Shown here piece after piece: positions 22,540-31,718 of a stretch of 64,000 bases of DNA. Position 1 is the first letter of the stretch; each line of letters starts with the position of its first letter. The DNA lies in NCBI RefSeq assembly GCF_013283745.1, contig NZ_JABSTZ010000005.1, positions 124,001 to 188,000 of the forward strand. Reading direction: 5' to 3'. A program made the translations under genes and the position numbers. The notes below the pieces were generated by a model. The model ran no database searches. It was not told the DNA's origin and was given only the letters and a program-made list of their open reading frames with translations. The DNA is from Aeromicrobium stalagmiti. Lineage in GTDB: Bacteria > Actinomycetota > Actinomycetes > Propionibacteriales > Nocardioidaceae.

Positions 22540-24062
22540 GCCGCATCTCCTTTCTGGTGGTCGTGGGTGGCAAGGATGCGGTCGAGGACGCCCGAGGCGT
22601 CGATGGCGTCGCTGGCTCCGTCGTGCACGACCGAGCCCTCGGCGATGACGAGCACGCGGTCGGACAGGCCGAGGACCTCGTCGATGTCGCTCGACACGAC
22701 GACGATCGCGACGCCGGAGTCGGCCAGCTGGCGCACGAGCGTGTAGATCTCCGCGCGCGCTCCGACGTCCACGCCGCGCGTGGGCTCGTCGAGCAGCAGG
22801 ACCTTGCACGACCTCAGCAACCAACGGGCCAGGACGACCTTCTGCTGGTTGCCGCCCGAGAGGGTGCGGATCACGCGGTCTGGGGCGTCGGGCCGGACGT
22901 CGACCGAGCGGATCGCCTCGTGGGCGGCGCGGCGCTCGGCGCCCTCGGTCGACACGCCGTAGCGGGAGAAGCGGTCGATGCTCGCGAGCGAGACGTTGCG
23001 ATAGACGGCGTCGTCGAGGATGAGCCCCTGCGACTTGCGCTCCTCGGGGCACAGGCCGAGGCCCGCTCGGACCGCCGCGTCGACCGACCCGTTGCGCAGC
23101 CGGTTGCCGTCGACCGTGACCGAGCCGCTGCTGGCGCGGCGGGCGCCGAAGATCGTCTCCACGATCTCGCTGCGCCCGGCGCCGACGAGTCCGGCGAGGC
23201 CGACGATCTCGCCGGGCCTGACCGCGAACGAGACGTCGGAGAACTCGCCGTCGCGCCCGAGAGCGTCGACCGAGAGCAGCGCGGGGCCGTCGGGGAGTGC
23301 CCCGGACCGACGGGGGAAGACCGACGAGACGGTGCGCCCGGTCATCAGCGTGATGAGCTCGGACGTCGGGGTGTCCTTGGCGGACAGGTCACCGGCGACG
23401 GTCCGGCCGTCCTTGAGCACCGTGAGGCGGTCGCCGATGCGGCGGATCTCCTCGAGCCGGTGGGAGATGTAGATGATGGCGGTGCCGGACGCCCGGAGGT
23501 CGTCGACGACCCGGAACAGGCCGTCGACCTCGTCGGGGTCGAGCACGGCCGACGGCTCGTCCATGACGATGACCTTGGCCTGCCGGGAGAGGGCCCGGGC
23601 CATCGAGACGATCTGCTTGCCGGCGGCCGAGAGGCTCCCGACCTCCCGGGTGGGGCGGATCTCGGGGTGTCCGAGGGTCTGGAGCAGCTCGCGGGCGGTC
23701 CGGTTCATCTCGGCGTCGCGGGTGACGCCGCCGCGAGCGCGCTCGTGCCCGAGGAAGATGTTGTCGGCGACGCTGAGCCCGTCGACGAGGTCGAGCTCCT
23801 GGTAGATCGTCGCGATCCCGGTCGCGAGCGCGGCCTGCGGATCGGTGAACGTCACGGGTTCGCCGTCCCAGAGGATCGTGCCCTCGTCGACGCCGTGGGC
23901 TCCGGAGAGCACCTTGATGAGCGTCGACTTGCCGGCGCCGTTCTGGCCCAGGAGGCAGTGGACCTCGCCGGGGCGGATCGTCAGGTCGACGCCGTCGAGC
24001 GCGCGGACGCCGGGGAACTCCTTGACGATGCCGCGCATCTCGAGCAGTGGGGGCTGTGACAT
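22536..24062 (-). CDS. Sugar ABC transporter ATP-binding protein (two domains)
   Basis: A 508-residue RbsA/MglA-type protein with two ATPase domains. Domain 1 has Walker A GQNGAGKS (39-46) and Walker B VIVMDEPSAVL, but its signature is LSAAGKQ rather than the usual LSxGxQQ form. Domain 2 has the degenerate Walker A GLVGAGRS common in this class and a standard LSGGNQQK signature. ATG 24062 is preferred; an in-frame GTG at 24080 would lie in the operator region. First gene of the operon, divergent from the ROK regulator. Confidence 0.92.
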   Translation of the reverse strand: MSQPPLLEMRGIVKEFPGVRALDGVDLTIRPGEVHCLLGQNGAGKSTLIKVLSGAHGVDEGTILWDGEPVTFTDPQAALATGIATIYQELDLVDGLSVADNIFLGHERARGGVTRDAEMNRTARELLQTLGHPEIRPTREVGSLSAAGKQIVSMARALSRQAKVIVMDEPSAVLDPDEVDGLFRVVDDLRASGTAIIYISHRLEEIRRIGDRLTVLKDGRTVAGDLSAKDTPTSELITLMTGRTVSSVFPRRSGALPDGPALLSVDALGRDGEFSDVSFAVRPGEIVGLAGLVGAGRSEIVETIFGARRASSGSVTVDGNRLRNGSVDAAVRAGLGLCPEERKSQGLILDDAVYRNVSLASIDRFSRYGVSTEGAERRAAHEAIRSVDVRPDAPDRVIRTLSGGNQQKVVLARWLLRSCKVLLLDEPTRGVDVGARAEIYTLVRQLADSGVAIVVVSSDIDEVLGLSDRVLVIAEGSVVHDGASDAIDASGVLDRILATHDHQKGDAA

Positions 24063-24085
24063 GGCCGTGACACTAGTCACACGTT

Positions 24086-24136
24086 ATGTCGGTCGTCAAG
24101 CAAAAGTCGGACGGCGAGCGACATACTTAGATGTCG
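24086..24136. promoter_or_regulatory. ROK repressor operators (CGACAT/ATGTCG)
   Basis: Three half-sites lie in the 103-base divergent region: ATGTCG (24086-24091), CGACAT (24119-24124) and ATGTCG (24131-24136). The last two form an 18-bp dyad with a 6-base spacer, 30 bases before the ROK start. A second dyad, GTGAC-ACTA-GTCAC (24067-24080), is closer to the ABC operon. This arrangement suits repression of both directions by the ROK protein. Confidence 0.6.
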
Positions 24137-24165
24137 AGCGTGATCCAAGGGGGTCTGGTTTACTC

Positions 24166-25368
24166 ATGGCCATGAGTTCGCCCGCCGGGCTGCCGCCGAC
24201 CCTCGTCGGCACGGGAGACCTGTTCCAGCTGCTGCGCGACGGCACGCCTCGCACGCGCGGCGAGCTGGCGCAGCTCTCGTCGCTCGCCCGATCCACCATC
24301 ACCGCGCGGGTCGACGCGCTGCTCTCGTCGGGGCTGCTGCAGCCGGTCGGTGAGGCGGCCTCCACCGGCGGACGTCCGCCGACCCGCTTCGCCCTCAACC
24401 GGGCCGACCGTGTCGTGCTGGCCATCGACCTGGGCGCCTCGCACGCCAGCGTCGCGGTGAGCGACCTGTCCGGGCAGGTCCTCGACCAGCGGACCGTCCA
24501 GAGCGACATCGCCGACGGCCCGGTCGTCGTCCTCGACCGTGTCGCCGCGATCGGCGTCGAGCTGCTCGGCGGCATCGACCGGCAGGTCGCCGACGTCGCG
24601 GGGGTCGGCATCGGGGTGCCCGGACCCGTCGAGCACGCCACGGGCCGCCCGGCCAACCCGCCGATCATGCCCGGGTGGCACGACTTCGACATCCCCGCCC
24701 ACCTGGGCCGTCAGTTCGCGGGGCCCGTGCTCGTCGACAACGACGTCAACCTCATGGCGCTCGGTGAGTACGTCACCTCGTGGCAGACGGCCCCGCACCT
24801 GCTGCTCGTCAAGGTCGCGACCGGCATCGGTGCCGGCATCGTGACCGACGGTCGGCTGCTGCGGGGAGCGCTCGGCTCGGCCGGAGACCTCGGGCACGTG
24901 CAGGTCGCGGGCGCTCCGCAGGACGTCGTGTGCCGCTGCGGCAACATCGGCTGCCTGGAGGCGATGGCGGCCGGTCCGGCGATCGCGGCCGCGCTGCGTG
25001 GCCAGGGTCTGGACGTCGAGTCGTCGCAGGACATCGTCGATGCCGTCTCGGCCGGCGACATCGCGGCGCTGCAGGCGGTGCGGGCGGCCGGGCGCGACCT
25101 CGGCTCGGTGCTGGCGACCTGCGTCAACCTGCTCAACCCGTCCGTCATCGTGATCGGCGGCAAGCTCTCCGAGGCGGGGGAGTACCTCCTCGCCGGGGTG
25201 CGCGAGGTCGTCTACCAACGCTCGCTCCCGCTGGCCACGCACGACCTGCGCATCGTCAGCACGTCCGCGGGCAGCCAGGGCGGCATCCTCGGGGCGAGCG
25301 CGATGGTCATCGACGCCGTCCTCGCGCCACGGGCCGTCGACGAGTACGTCGCTCGGCGGATCGCCTGA
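24166..25368 (+). CDS. ROK family transcriptional repressor
   Basis: A 400-residue NagC/XylR-type ROK regulator. An N-terminal winged HTH (TRGELAQLSSLARSTITARV) precedes a sugar-kinase-like fold with LAIDLGASHASVAVSDL, the DNDVNLMALGE motif and the zinc-site ROK signature CRCGNIGCLEAMA. It probably represses the divergent sugar ABC operon until its sugar ligand binds. ATG 24166 (or 24172) follows AAGGGGGT. Upstream in-frame starts would extend into the divergent ATPase gene and are rejected. Confidence 0.92.
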   Translation: MAMSSPAGLPPTLVGTGDLFQLLRDGTPRTRGELAQLSSLARSTITARVDALLSSGLLQPVGEAASTGGRPPTRFALNRADRVVLAIDLGASHASVAVSDLSGQVLDQRTVQSDIADGPVVVLDRVAAIGVELLGGIDRQVADVAGVGIGVPGPVEHATGRPANPPIMPGWHDFDIPAHLGRQFAGPVLVDNDVNLMALGEYVTSWQTAPHLLLVKVATGIGAGIVTDGRLLRGALGSAGDLGHVQVAGAPQDVVCRCGNIGCLEAMAAGPAIAAALRGQGLDVESSQDIVDAVSAGDIAALQAVRAAGRDLGSVLATCVNLLNPSVIVIGGKLSEAGEYLLAGVREVVYQRSLPLATHDLRIVSTSAGSQGGILGASAMVIDAVLAPRAVDEYVARRIA

Positions 25369-25403
25369 CCACCCGCCTCCCACGTCACTGGGCACCGTCT
25401 GCC

Positions 25404-25409
25404 TAGACT
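25404..25409 (+). promoter_or_regulatory. Leaderless -10 element (ftsE)
   Basis: TAGACT ends 7 bases before the ftsE GTG at 25417. Confidence 0.45.
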
Positions 25410-25416
25410 CGATCGG

Positions 25417-26106
25417 GTGATTCGATTCGACAAGGTCACCAAGACCTACCCGGGCCAGAAGCGCGCAGCGCTCGATGCTGTCGACCTCGAGATCGAGAAG
25501 GGCGAGTTCGTCTTCCTCGTCGGCGCCTCGGGCTCCGGCAAGTCGACCTTCCTGCGCCTGATCCTGCGCGAGGCCCGCCCGACCAGCGGACGCGTCTACG
25601 TCGCCGGCAAGGAGATCAACAAGCTCTCCAGCTGGAAGGTGCCCAAGCTGCGCCGCCAGGTCGGCACAGTGTTCCAGGACTTCCGCCTGCTGCCCAACAA
25701 GACCGTCACGGAGAACGTCGCGTTCGCCCTCGAGGTGATCGGTCGTCCGCGCGCCGACATCAAGAAGCTCGTCCCCGAGACGCTGGAGATGGTCGGTCTC
25801 GAGGGCAAGGGTCACCGCATGCCCGACGAGCTGTCCGGCGGCGAGCAGCAGCGCGTCGCCGTCGCGCGAGCGTTCGTCAACCGGCCGATGATCCTCATCG
25901 CCGACGAGCCCACCGGCAACCTCGACCCCGCCACCAGCGTCGGCATCATGAAGCTGCTCGACCGGATCAACCGCACCGACACGACCGTGATCATGGCCAC
26001 GCACGACTCCTCGATCGTCGACCAGATGCGCAAGCGCGTCATCGAGCTCGAGGGCGGACTCATCGTCCGCGACGAGGCCCGCGGCATCTACGGCTACCAG
26101 AACTAA
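25417..26106 (+). CDS. ftsE: Cell division ATP-binding protein FtsE
   Basis: A 229-residue ABC ATPase with Walker A GASGSGKS (about residues 36-43), Q-loop FQDFRLL, signature LSGGEQQR, Walker [12 protein letters not shown] and the switch His in MATHDSS. With FtsX it transmits ATP-driven changes across the membrane to activate a peptidoglycan hydrolase at the division site. It lies 15 bases upstream of ftsX and has its own promoter-like TAGACT. Length and motifs are typical. Confidence 0.97.
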   Translation: MIRFDKVTKTYPGQKRAALDAVDLEIEKGEFVFLVGASGSGKSTFLRLILREARPTSGRVYVAGKEINKLSSWKVPKLRRQVGTVFQDFRLLPNKTVTENVAFALEVIGRPRADIKKLVPETLEMVGLEGKGHRMPDELSGGEQQRVAVARAFVNRPMILIADEPTGNLDPATSVGIMKLLDRINRTDTTVIMATHDSSIVDQMRKRVIELEGGLIVRDEARGIYGYQN

Positions 26107-26121
26107 AGAGGAACCCATTCG

Positions 26122-27036
26122 ATGCGAAGCACCCTGAGTGAGCTGCGCCAGAGCCTGTCGCGCAACAAGTCCATGTCGATCTCCCTCATCGTCACGATGA
26201 CGGTGTCCCTGCTGCTCGCGGCGCTGGGCCTGCTGATCCTGGCCCAGTCCGACCGCACGGAGAAGTACCTCGGCGACCGCCTGCAGCTGCAGGTCAACCT
26301 GTGCACCAAGAACTCGCCGAGCGCCAACTGCATCGGCGGCTTCGCGACCAAGGCCCAGCAGGCCGCGGTCGAGGAGGCCCTGCGGGGCAACTCCCAGGTC
26401 GAGTCGTTCGAGGAGCGGACCCCGGCCGAGCAGTACGAGGCGGCTCGGGTGAAGTTCGGCCAGTCCGAGACCGGCCGCAAGCAGCTCGAGACGTTCAGCC
26501 CTGCGTCGTTCCCGTCGTCCTACTTCGTGACGCTCGTCGACCCGCAGAAGTACGACAGCGTCGAGAGCGAGCTCAACGGCATGGACGGCGTCGGGAGCGT
26601 GATCTCGCTCAAGGAGACGCTCGGCCCCTTGTTCACCGCGCTCGACAAGCTGCGCGACGGCGCTCTGGCGATCTCCGGCCTGCTGGTCGTCGCCGCGATC
26701 CTGCAGGTCTCCAACACGATCCGCATGACGGCGTATGCCCGACGGCGCGAGATCGGCATCATGCGACTCGTCGGCGCGTCGAGCTGGCACATCCAGCTGC
26801 CGTTCGTGCTCGAGTCGCTGCTGGCCGCACTCATCTCGGCGGCGCTGGCCGCGGCCGGTCTGATGGCGTTCATGCGCTTCGTCGTCTACGGCTATCTGCG
26901 GCAAACCCTCGACACCTTCACGACCTGGGTCGCGTACGGCGACGCCGTCCAGGTGATCGGCTACACGACCGTGCTCGCGGTGCTGCTCGCGATGCTGCCG
27001 ACACTCCTTCTCACCCGGAAATACCTTGACGTGTGA
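26122..27036 (+). CDS. ftsX: Cell division protein FtsX
   Basis: A 304-residue membrane protein with the FtsX plan: an N-terminal TM (MSISLIVTMTVSLLLAALGL), an extracellular domain of about 140 residues with two cysteines (NLCTKNSPSANC), then three TM helices, the last ending in LLLTRKYLDV. It couples FtsE to an external hydrolase, probably the M23 protein encoded next. GAGGAA lies ahead of the ATG. Confidence 0.96.
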   Translation: MRSTLSELRQSLSRNKSMSISLIVTMTVSLLLAALGLLILAQSDRTEKYLGDRLQLQVNLCTKNSPSANCIGGFATKAQQAAVEEALRGNSQVESFEERTPAEQYEAARVKFGQSETGRKQLETFSPASFPSSYFVTLVDPQKYDSVESELNGMDGVGSVISLKETLGPLFTALDKLRDGALAISGLLVVAAILQVSNTIRMTAYARRREIGIMRLVGASSWHIQLPFVLESLLAALISAALAAAGLMAFMRFVVYGYLRQTLDTFTTWVAYGDAVQVIGYTTVLAVLLAMLPTLLLTRKYLDV

Positions 27037-27125
27037 GCTCCGTGGCTTAAAGTCGAGATTGACAGTTTCACCCGTACGTCGACAGTCCTCGGTCCGCCGG
27101 GGATCCTTCCCCCCAGGTCGAGGTC

Positions 27126-28397
27126 ATGTTCAGCTCCATCACGCACCCCAGGCGACGCCATGCGCTGACCGCCGCGGTTCTCGCGACGACGCTCGTCGCG
27201 TCCCTCTCATCGCCGTCCTTCGCTGACAAGAAGGACGACCTCGAGAAGCAGAAGAAGGACGCCAACAGCGCGGCCCAAGACGCGAAGAAGGATCTCGACG
27301 CGTCGAGCAAAGAGCTCATCGCCGCCGCAGCCGCCCTCAAGAAGGCCCAGGCCAAGCTCGACACGGCCCAAGCGACCCTCGGCAAGACCCGCGGCAAGGT
27401 CGCGACAGCCGCCGCGCTCGACCAGCAGATGCAGGCCAAGCTCAACCGCAGCCAGGCAGATCTTCGCGTCGCACGGGCCAAGCTCAGCTCGGGGCAGAAG
27501 AAGCTGACGGACTCCGAGGACTCCGTCGAGGAGTTCGCGGTGCAGCAGTTCCTGCAGGGCGACCAGAAGCTGCGCGCGGTCAGCGACCTCCTGCGCGGGC
27601 AGGATGCAGACTCCTTCGGCGAGGACCTGACCCTCACCACGGCCGTCGGCGACCAGCAGGTGGCCACGATGCAGGCACTCGACGCGACGCGCGTCATCCT
27701 CAAGCTCAAGCGCGAGAAGGTCCAGAAGCTCCGCGACCAGGTCAAGGAACAGCGGGAGCAGGCCGCGGCCAACCTCGCCGAGAAACAACGCCTCGAGGCG
27801 GCTGCCGAGGAGCAGGCCGCCCAGGTGACCGAGCTGGTCGTCGCCCGCAAGGGCGCCCGCAACTCAGCCGCCGCTGCGCGTCGCGAGGACGAGCGGCAGT
27901 ACCAGGAGAAGGTCGCCGAGAGCAACGCCCTGGCCGCTCGTATCCGGGCACTGGCCGCCAAGGACGTGAAGTCCGGAGGCAAGGGCACGGGCGGTGACGC
28001 CGGCGGTGCGCTGTCCTATCCCGTCAACGGCCCGATCACGTCGCCGTACGGCATGCGTCGTCACCCGATCACGGGCGTCTACAAGCTGCACGACGGCACC
28101 GACTTCGGCGTCGGCTGTGGCACGCCGATCAAGGCCGCCGCCAGCGGCACCGTCATTGAGCAGTACTTCAACGCCGCCTACGGCAACCGCGTCATCCTCA
28201 ACAACGGCGTCAAGCGCGGCGTCAGCGTCGTCACGACGTACAACCACCTGTCGCGCTTCGCGGTCAGCGCGGGCAGCAAGGTCACGCGTGGCCAGGTCAT
28301 CGGCTACGTCGGGACGACCGGCTACTCGACCGGCTGCCACCTGCACTTCATGGTGCTGACCAACGGCGCGACCGCGAACCCCATCGGCTGGTTGTGA
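27126..28397 (+). CDS. EnvC-like M23 family peptidoglycan hydrolase or activator
   Basis: A 423-residue exported protein. A signal peptide (to about residue 33, SFADKK) is followed by a long coiled coil (about 35-280, Lys/Ala/Gln-rich) and a C-terminal LytM/M23 domain (about 297-423). Zinc-site residues are visible: H in RHPITGVYKLHDGTDFG with its Asp, and HLHF near the end. The coiled coil plus LytM plan and the place after ftsX make it the likely FtsEX effector. Since the metal ligands are kept, it may be an active hydrolase, in contrast to E. coli EnvC. Confidence 0.9.
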   Translation: MFSSITHPRRRHALTAAVLATTLVASLSSPSFADKKDDLEKQKKDANSAAQDAKKDLDASSKELIAAAAALKKAQAKLDTAQATLGKTRGKVATAAALDQQMQAKLNRSQADLRVARAKLSSGQKKLTDSEDSVEEFAVQQFLQGDQKLRAVSDLLRGQDADSFGEDLTLTTAVGDQQVATMQALDATRVILKLKREKVQKLRDQVKEQREQAAANLAEKQRLEAAAEEQAAQVTELVVARKGARNSAAAARREDERQYQEKVAESNALAARIRALAAKDVKSGGKGTGGDAGGALSYPVNGPITSPYGMRRHPITGVYKLHDGTDFGVGCGTPIKAAASGTVIEQYFNAAYGNRVILNNGVKRGVSVVTTYNHLSRFAVSAGSKVTRGQVIGYVGTTGYSTGCHLHFMVLTNGATANPIGWL

Positions 28398-28867
28398 CGC
28401 GGATCGAGTCGAGCGTCGTCGTCGACCTCGAGCCGGCGCTGGCCTTCGCGGTCTCGCAGACGACCGGTGCGACGCGGCTGCGGTGGGACCCGTTCATCCA
28501 CGAGCAACACTTCCTCGACGGTGCGGCGGCTCCCGCCAAGGGCGTACGCACCGAGACCCGCCACCGCTCGCGGCTGCGCATGGTCAGTGAGTACGTCTCG
28601 TTCAACCCGCCGACCAACGTGGGCATGAAGATGGTCGAGGGCCCGTGGTTCTTCGCGTCGTTCGCCGGCGGATGGCGCTTCGCGGACGAGCCGGGCGGCG
28701 GCTGCCGCGCGACGTGGCGCTACAGCTTCCAGTGCCGGCCCGCCTGGCTGGCGCCCCTGGCCGAGCGGATCGGGGCGGTCGTCCTGCGCCGCGACATCGA
28801 TCGACGCATCGCCGGATTCGCGCGCGGATGCGCCGACCCCGAGGTCGTGGCCGCGGTCCGCGGCTGA
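28394..28867 (+). CDS. SRPBCC (polyketide-cyclase-like) domain protein
   Basis: A 157-residue protein of the START/SRPBCC helix-grip fold. It starts with RIESSVVVDLEPALAFAVS, has a beta-rich centre with W and F residues (EGPWFFASFAGGWRF), and ends in a long helix containing VVLRRDIDRRIAGFA. Such proteins bind hydrophobic ligands. The GTG overlaps the M23 gene stop (GTGA), placing it in the ftsEX operon. Ligand and role unknown. Confidence 0.75.
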   Translation: MTRIESSVVVDLEPALAFAVSQTTGATRLRWDPFIHEQHFLDGAAAPAKGVRTETRHRSRLRMVSEYVSFNPPTNVGMKMVEGPWFFASFAGGWRFADEPGGGCRATWRYSFQCRPAWLAPLAERIGAVVLRRDIDRRIAGFARGCADPEVVAAVRG

Positions 28868-28896
28868 CGTTCGCGGCGAGGTGACACAATGGGCGG

Positions 28897-29373
28897 GTGG
28901 CCAAGGAAACCGGGCGCAAGCTCGTTGCGCAGAACAAGAAGGCGCGCCACGACTTCCACATCGAAGACACGTTTGAGGCCGGACTGGTCCTGACGGGCAC
29001 CGAGGTGAAGTCGTTGCGTGCAGGTCGCGCATCCCTGACCGACGGGTTCGGCGAGATCGAGCGCGGCGAGGCCTGGCTGCTGCAGGTCCACATCCCCGAG
29101 TACACGCAGGGCACCTGGACCAACCACGAGACCCGCCGGCGTCGCAAGCTCCTGCTCAACCGGCAGGAGATCGACCGCATCGAGCGGCGCACGAGCGAGA
29201 AGGGCCTGACGATCGTCCCGCTGTCGCTGTACTTCAAGGACGGACGCGCGAAGGTCGAGATCGCGCTCGCGCGAGGCAAGAAGACGTACGACAAGCGCCA
29301 CGCGATCGCCGAGCGCACCGCGACCCGCGAGGCCGAGCGTGACCTGGGTCGGCGGCTCAAGGGCATGCACTAG
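28897..29373 (+). CDS. smpB: SsrA-binding protein SmpB
   Basis: A 158-residue SmpB, the partner of tmRNA in trans-translation. Characteristic segments: [33 protein letters not shown], and the basic C-terminal tail ([20 protein letters not shown]) that enters the decoding site. GTG start. Its RNA partner ssrA is in the window, 2.3 kb downstream, separated by two unrelated genes. Confidence 0.98.
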   Translation: MAKETGRKLVAQNKKARHDFHIEDTFEAGLVLTGTEVKSLRAGRASLTDGFGEIERGEAWLLQVHIPEYTQGTWTNHETRRRRKLLLNRQEIDRIERRTSEKGLTIVPLSLYFKDGRAKVEIALARGKKTYDKRHAIAERTATREAERDLGRRLKGMH

Positions 29374-30263
29374 TGGCAGGCGCTTCGTCGTCGTTGCGCG
29401 ACGAGGACCTGCCGCGGCTGACGGCTGAGCTCGGCCTGCCGGGCATCATCGACGTCCACACCCACTTCATGCCGCCCGCGATCCTGGCGAAGGTGTGGGA
29501 CTACTTCGACTCCGCCGGTCCGCTGCTCGGCCGGCCGTGGCCCGTGACCTATCGCGGCAGCGACGAGGAGAGGGTGGCTCACCTGCGGTCGATGGGCGTC
29601 CGCCGGTTCTCGGCCCTGTCGTACGCCCACAAGCCGGGCATCGCCGGATTCATGAACGACTGGACGAAGCAGTTCGCCGAGCGGACGCCCGACGCCCTGT
29701 GGTCGGCGACGTTCTATCCCGAGCCGGACGCGGAGACGTACGTCCGCGAGCTCGTCGAGGGCGGCGTCGAGGTCTTCAAGGTCCACGTGCAGGTCGGCGA
29801 CTTCGCCCCCAACGACCCGCTGCTCGAGCCGGTCTGGGGCCTGCTGGCCGAGAGCGGCACCCCGATCGTCCTGCACGCCGGCTCGGGGCCTGCTCCGGGT
29901 GATCACACGGGACCTGCCGGAGTGGCCGACGTCCTGTCGAGACACCCCGACCTGGCGCTCGTCATCGCCCACCTGGGCATGCCGGAGATCCACGAGTTCC
30001 TCGACCTGGCCGAGCGGCACGACAACGTCCGCCTCGACACCACGATGGCCTTCGTCGACTTCTGGGGTCTGCCGGTGCCCGACGACATCCCGCCACGCCT
30101 GCTCGACCTGCAGCAGCGGCTGCTGTTCGGCACCGACTTCCCCAACCTCCCCTACGTCTACGCGCACCAGGTCGAGGTGCTGCAGCGCCTCGACCTCGGT
30201 GACGACTGGATGCGCAGCGTGCTCTGGCACAACGGCGCCGACCTGTTCGGCGTCGAGGCGTGA
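29373..30263 (+). CDS. Amidohydrolase family protein (metal-dependent TIM barrel)
   Basis: A 296-residue amidohydrolase-2 type enzyme. Metal-binding DVHTHF is near residue 27, further ligand candidates are VLHAG and IAHLGMPE, and a late Asp is in LLFGTDFPN. Relatives include decarboxylases and lactonases. The GTG shares one base with the smpB stop. It lies between smpB and the exporter gene; substrate unknown. Confidence 0.85.
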   Translation: MAGASSSLRDEDLPRLTAELGLPGIIDVHTHFMPPAILAKVWDYFDSAGPLLGRPWPVTYRGSDEERVAHLRSMGVRRFSALSYAHKPGIAGFMNDWTKQFAERTPDALWSATFYPEPDAETYVRELVEGGVEVFKVHVQVGDFAPNDPLLEPVWGLLAESGTPIVLHAGSGPAPGDHTGPAGVADVLSRHPDLALVIAHLGMPEIHEFLDLAERHDNVRLDTTMAFVDFWGLPVPDDIPPRLLDLQQRLLFGTDFPNLPYVYAHQVEVLQRLDLGDDWMRSVLWHNGADLFGVEA

Positions 30264-31648
30264 GCGCCGGCACGATCCGGCTCGCGAGCCCGCAGGGCAG
30301 GTGGCTGGTCGCGGCGATGGTGCTCGGCTCGGGCATGGCGTTCCTCGACGGCTCGATCGTCGGCCTGGCCCTGCCCGCCATGAACGCCGACCTCGATGCG
30401 GGCGCGGCCGGCGTGCAGTGGATCGTCAACGCCTACACGCTGACCCTTGCCGCCCTGATCCTGGTGGGCGGGTCGTTGGGCGACCGGATGGGACGTCGCC
30501 TGGTGTTCGTGATCGGCGTCGTGTGGTTCGCCGCGGCATCGATCCTGTGCGCGGTCGCCCCCACGATCGAGACGCTGGTCGCGGCCCGCGGGCTCCAGGG
30601 CGTGGGCGCTGCGCTGCTGACGCCGGGCAGCCTGGCGATCATCTCGGCGTCGTTCGCGCCGGAGGACCGGGGGCCGGCGATCGGTGTCTGGTCGGGGCTG
30701 GCAGGTGTGACGTCGGCGCTCGGACCGCTCGTCGGCGGATGGCTCGTCGACACGACCGGCTGGCGCGGCATCTTCTGGATCAACGTCCCCCTGGCCGCCG
30801 TCGTGGTGTGGCTCGCCGTCAAGCACGTGCCGGAGACCCGGGGCGGCCACGACCGCATCGACTTCACCGGTGCCGGGCTCGCCGCGGCGGGGCTGGCCGC
30901 GCTGACGTACGGCCTGGTCGAGAAGTCATGGTTGTGGGTCGGTGCCGGCATCGTCTTGATGATCGTGTTCGTGGTGCACCAGAAGCTCACGCCCCACGCG
31001 CTCGTGCCGCTGGCGCTGTTCGCCGACCGGGTGTTCACCGCCGCCAACATCTGCACCTTCGCGATCTACGGGGCGCTCGCGGCATCCGGCTTCCTGCTGG
31101 TGCAGCAGCTGCAGTACGTCTCGGGCTTCTCGCCGCTCGAGGCGGGTCTCGCCACGCTGCCGACGACCGTCATCATGCTGCTGCTCTCGGGGCGTGCCGG
31201 TGCGCTGGGGGCGAAGATCGGTCCGCGGTGGCCCATGACCGCCGGGCCCCTGATCGCCGCGGCCGGGCTGCTGATGATGCTGCGCATCGGGCCGGACGCG
31301 AGCTTCTGGTCCGACGTGCTGCCGGCCTCGATCGTGTTCGGCGCCGGCATCACGACGCTGGTGGCTCCGCTGACGACCGCGGTGCTGGCAGCGGCGCCGA
31401 TGGAGCAGACCGGCATCGCGTCGGGCATCAACAACGCGGTGGCCCGCACGGCGTCGCTGCTGGCGGTCGCCGCGATACCGCCGATCGCGGGCATCGCCGG
31501 TCGGGACTTTGCCGATCCGGACGTCTTCGGGCCGGGCTTCGAGACCGGCACCCTGATCTGTGTCGGCATGCTCGTGGTCGCGGCGGCGTGCGCGGTCGGG
31601 CTCATCCACGGGTCGAAGGTGAGCCCCGAGGCCCTGCAGTCGGAATGA
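30260..31648 (+). CDS. MFS drug exporter, DHA2 (14-TM) type
   Basis: A 462-residue membrane protein of the EmrB/QacA group. Features: GSGMAFLDGSIVGLALPAM in helix 1, the motif A-type loop GGSLGDRMGRR and the motif C-like GAALLTPGSLAIIS. About 14 hydrophobic segments are visible. It would export hydrophobic compounds by proton antiport. GTG start overlapping the amidohydrolase (GTGA), so they may act on the same compound. The stop lies 70 bases before mature tmRNA. Confidence 0.88.
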   Translation: MSAGTIRLASPQGRWLVAAMVLGSGMAFLDGSIVGLALPAMNADLDAGAAGVQWIVNAYTLTLAALILVGGSLGDRMGRRLVFVIGVVWFAAASILCAVAPTIETLVAARGLQGVGAALLTPGSLAIISASFAPEDRGPAIGVWSGLAGVTSALGPLVGGWLVDTTGWRGIFWINVPLAAVVVWLAVKHVPETRGGHDRIDFTGAGLAAAGLAALTYGLVEKSWLWVGAGIVLMIVFVVHQKLTPHALVPLALFADRVFTAANICTFAIYGALAASGFLLVQQLQYVSGFSPLEAGLATLPTTVIMLLLSGRAGALGAKIGPRWPMTAGPLIAAAGLLMMLRIGPDASFWSDVLPASIVFGAGITTLVAPLTTAVLAAAPMEQTGIASGINNAVARTASLLAVAAIPPIAGIAGRDFADPDVFGPGFETGTLICVGMLVVAAACAVGLIHGSKVSPEALQSE

Positions 31649-31676
31649 ACGGCTCGGAGTTGTCGTTGCAGGGGAG

Positions 31677-31682
31677 TAGGAT
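31677..31682 (+). promoter_or_regulatory. Candidate -10 of the ssrA promoter
   Basis: TAGGAT with a weak -35-like TCGGAG at 31654-31659 (17-base spacing). It lies about 37 bases before the mature tmRNA 5' end, so a short 5' leader would be trimmed. Weak evidence. Confidence 0.35.
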
Positions 31683-31718
31683 GATGGTGTTGCTTCGGCA
31701 GCGTTTGAAAACTCCAGA

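Noticed and set aside
24160-26904. 914-codon minus-strand frame opposite the ROK and ftsE-ftsX genes
   Set aside because: High-GC mirror frame; the plus-strand genes are well-known families with full motifs.
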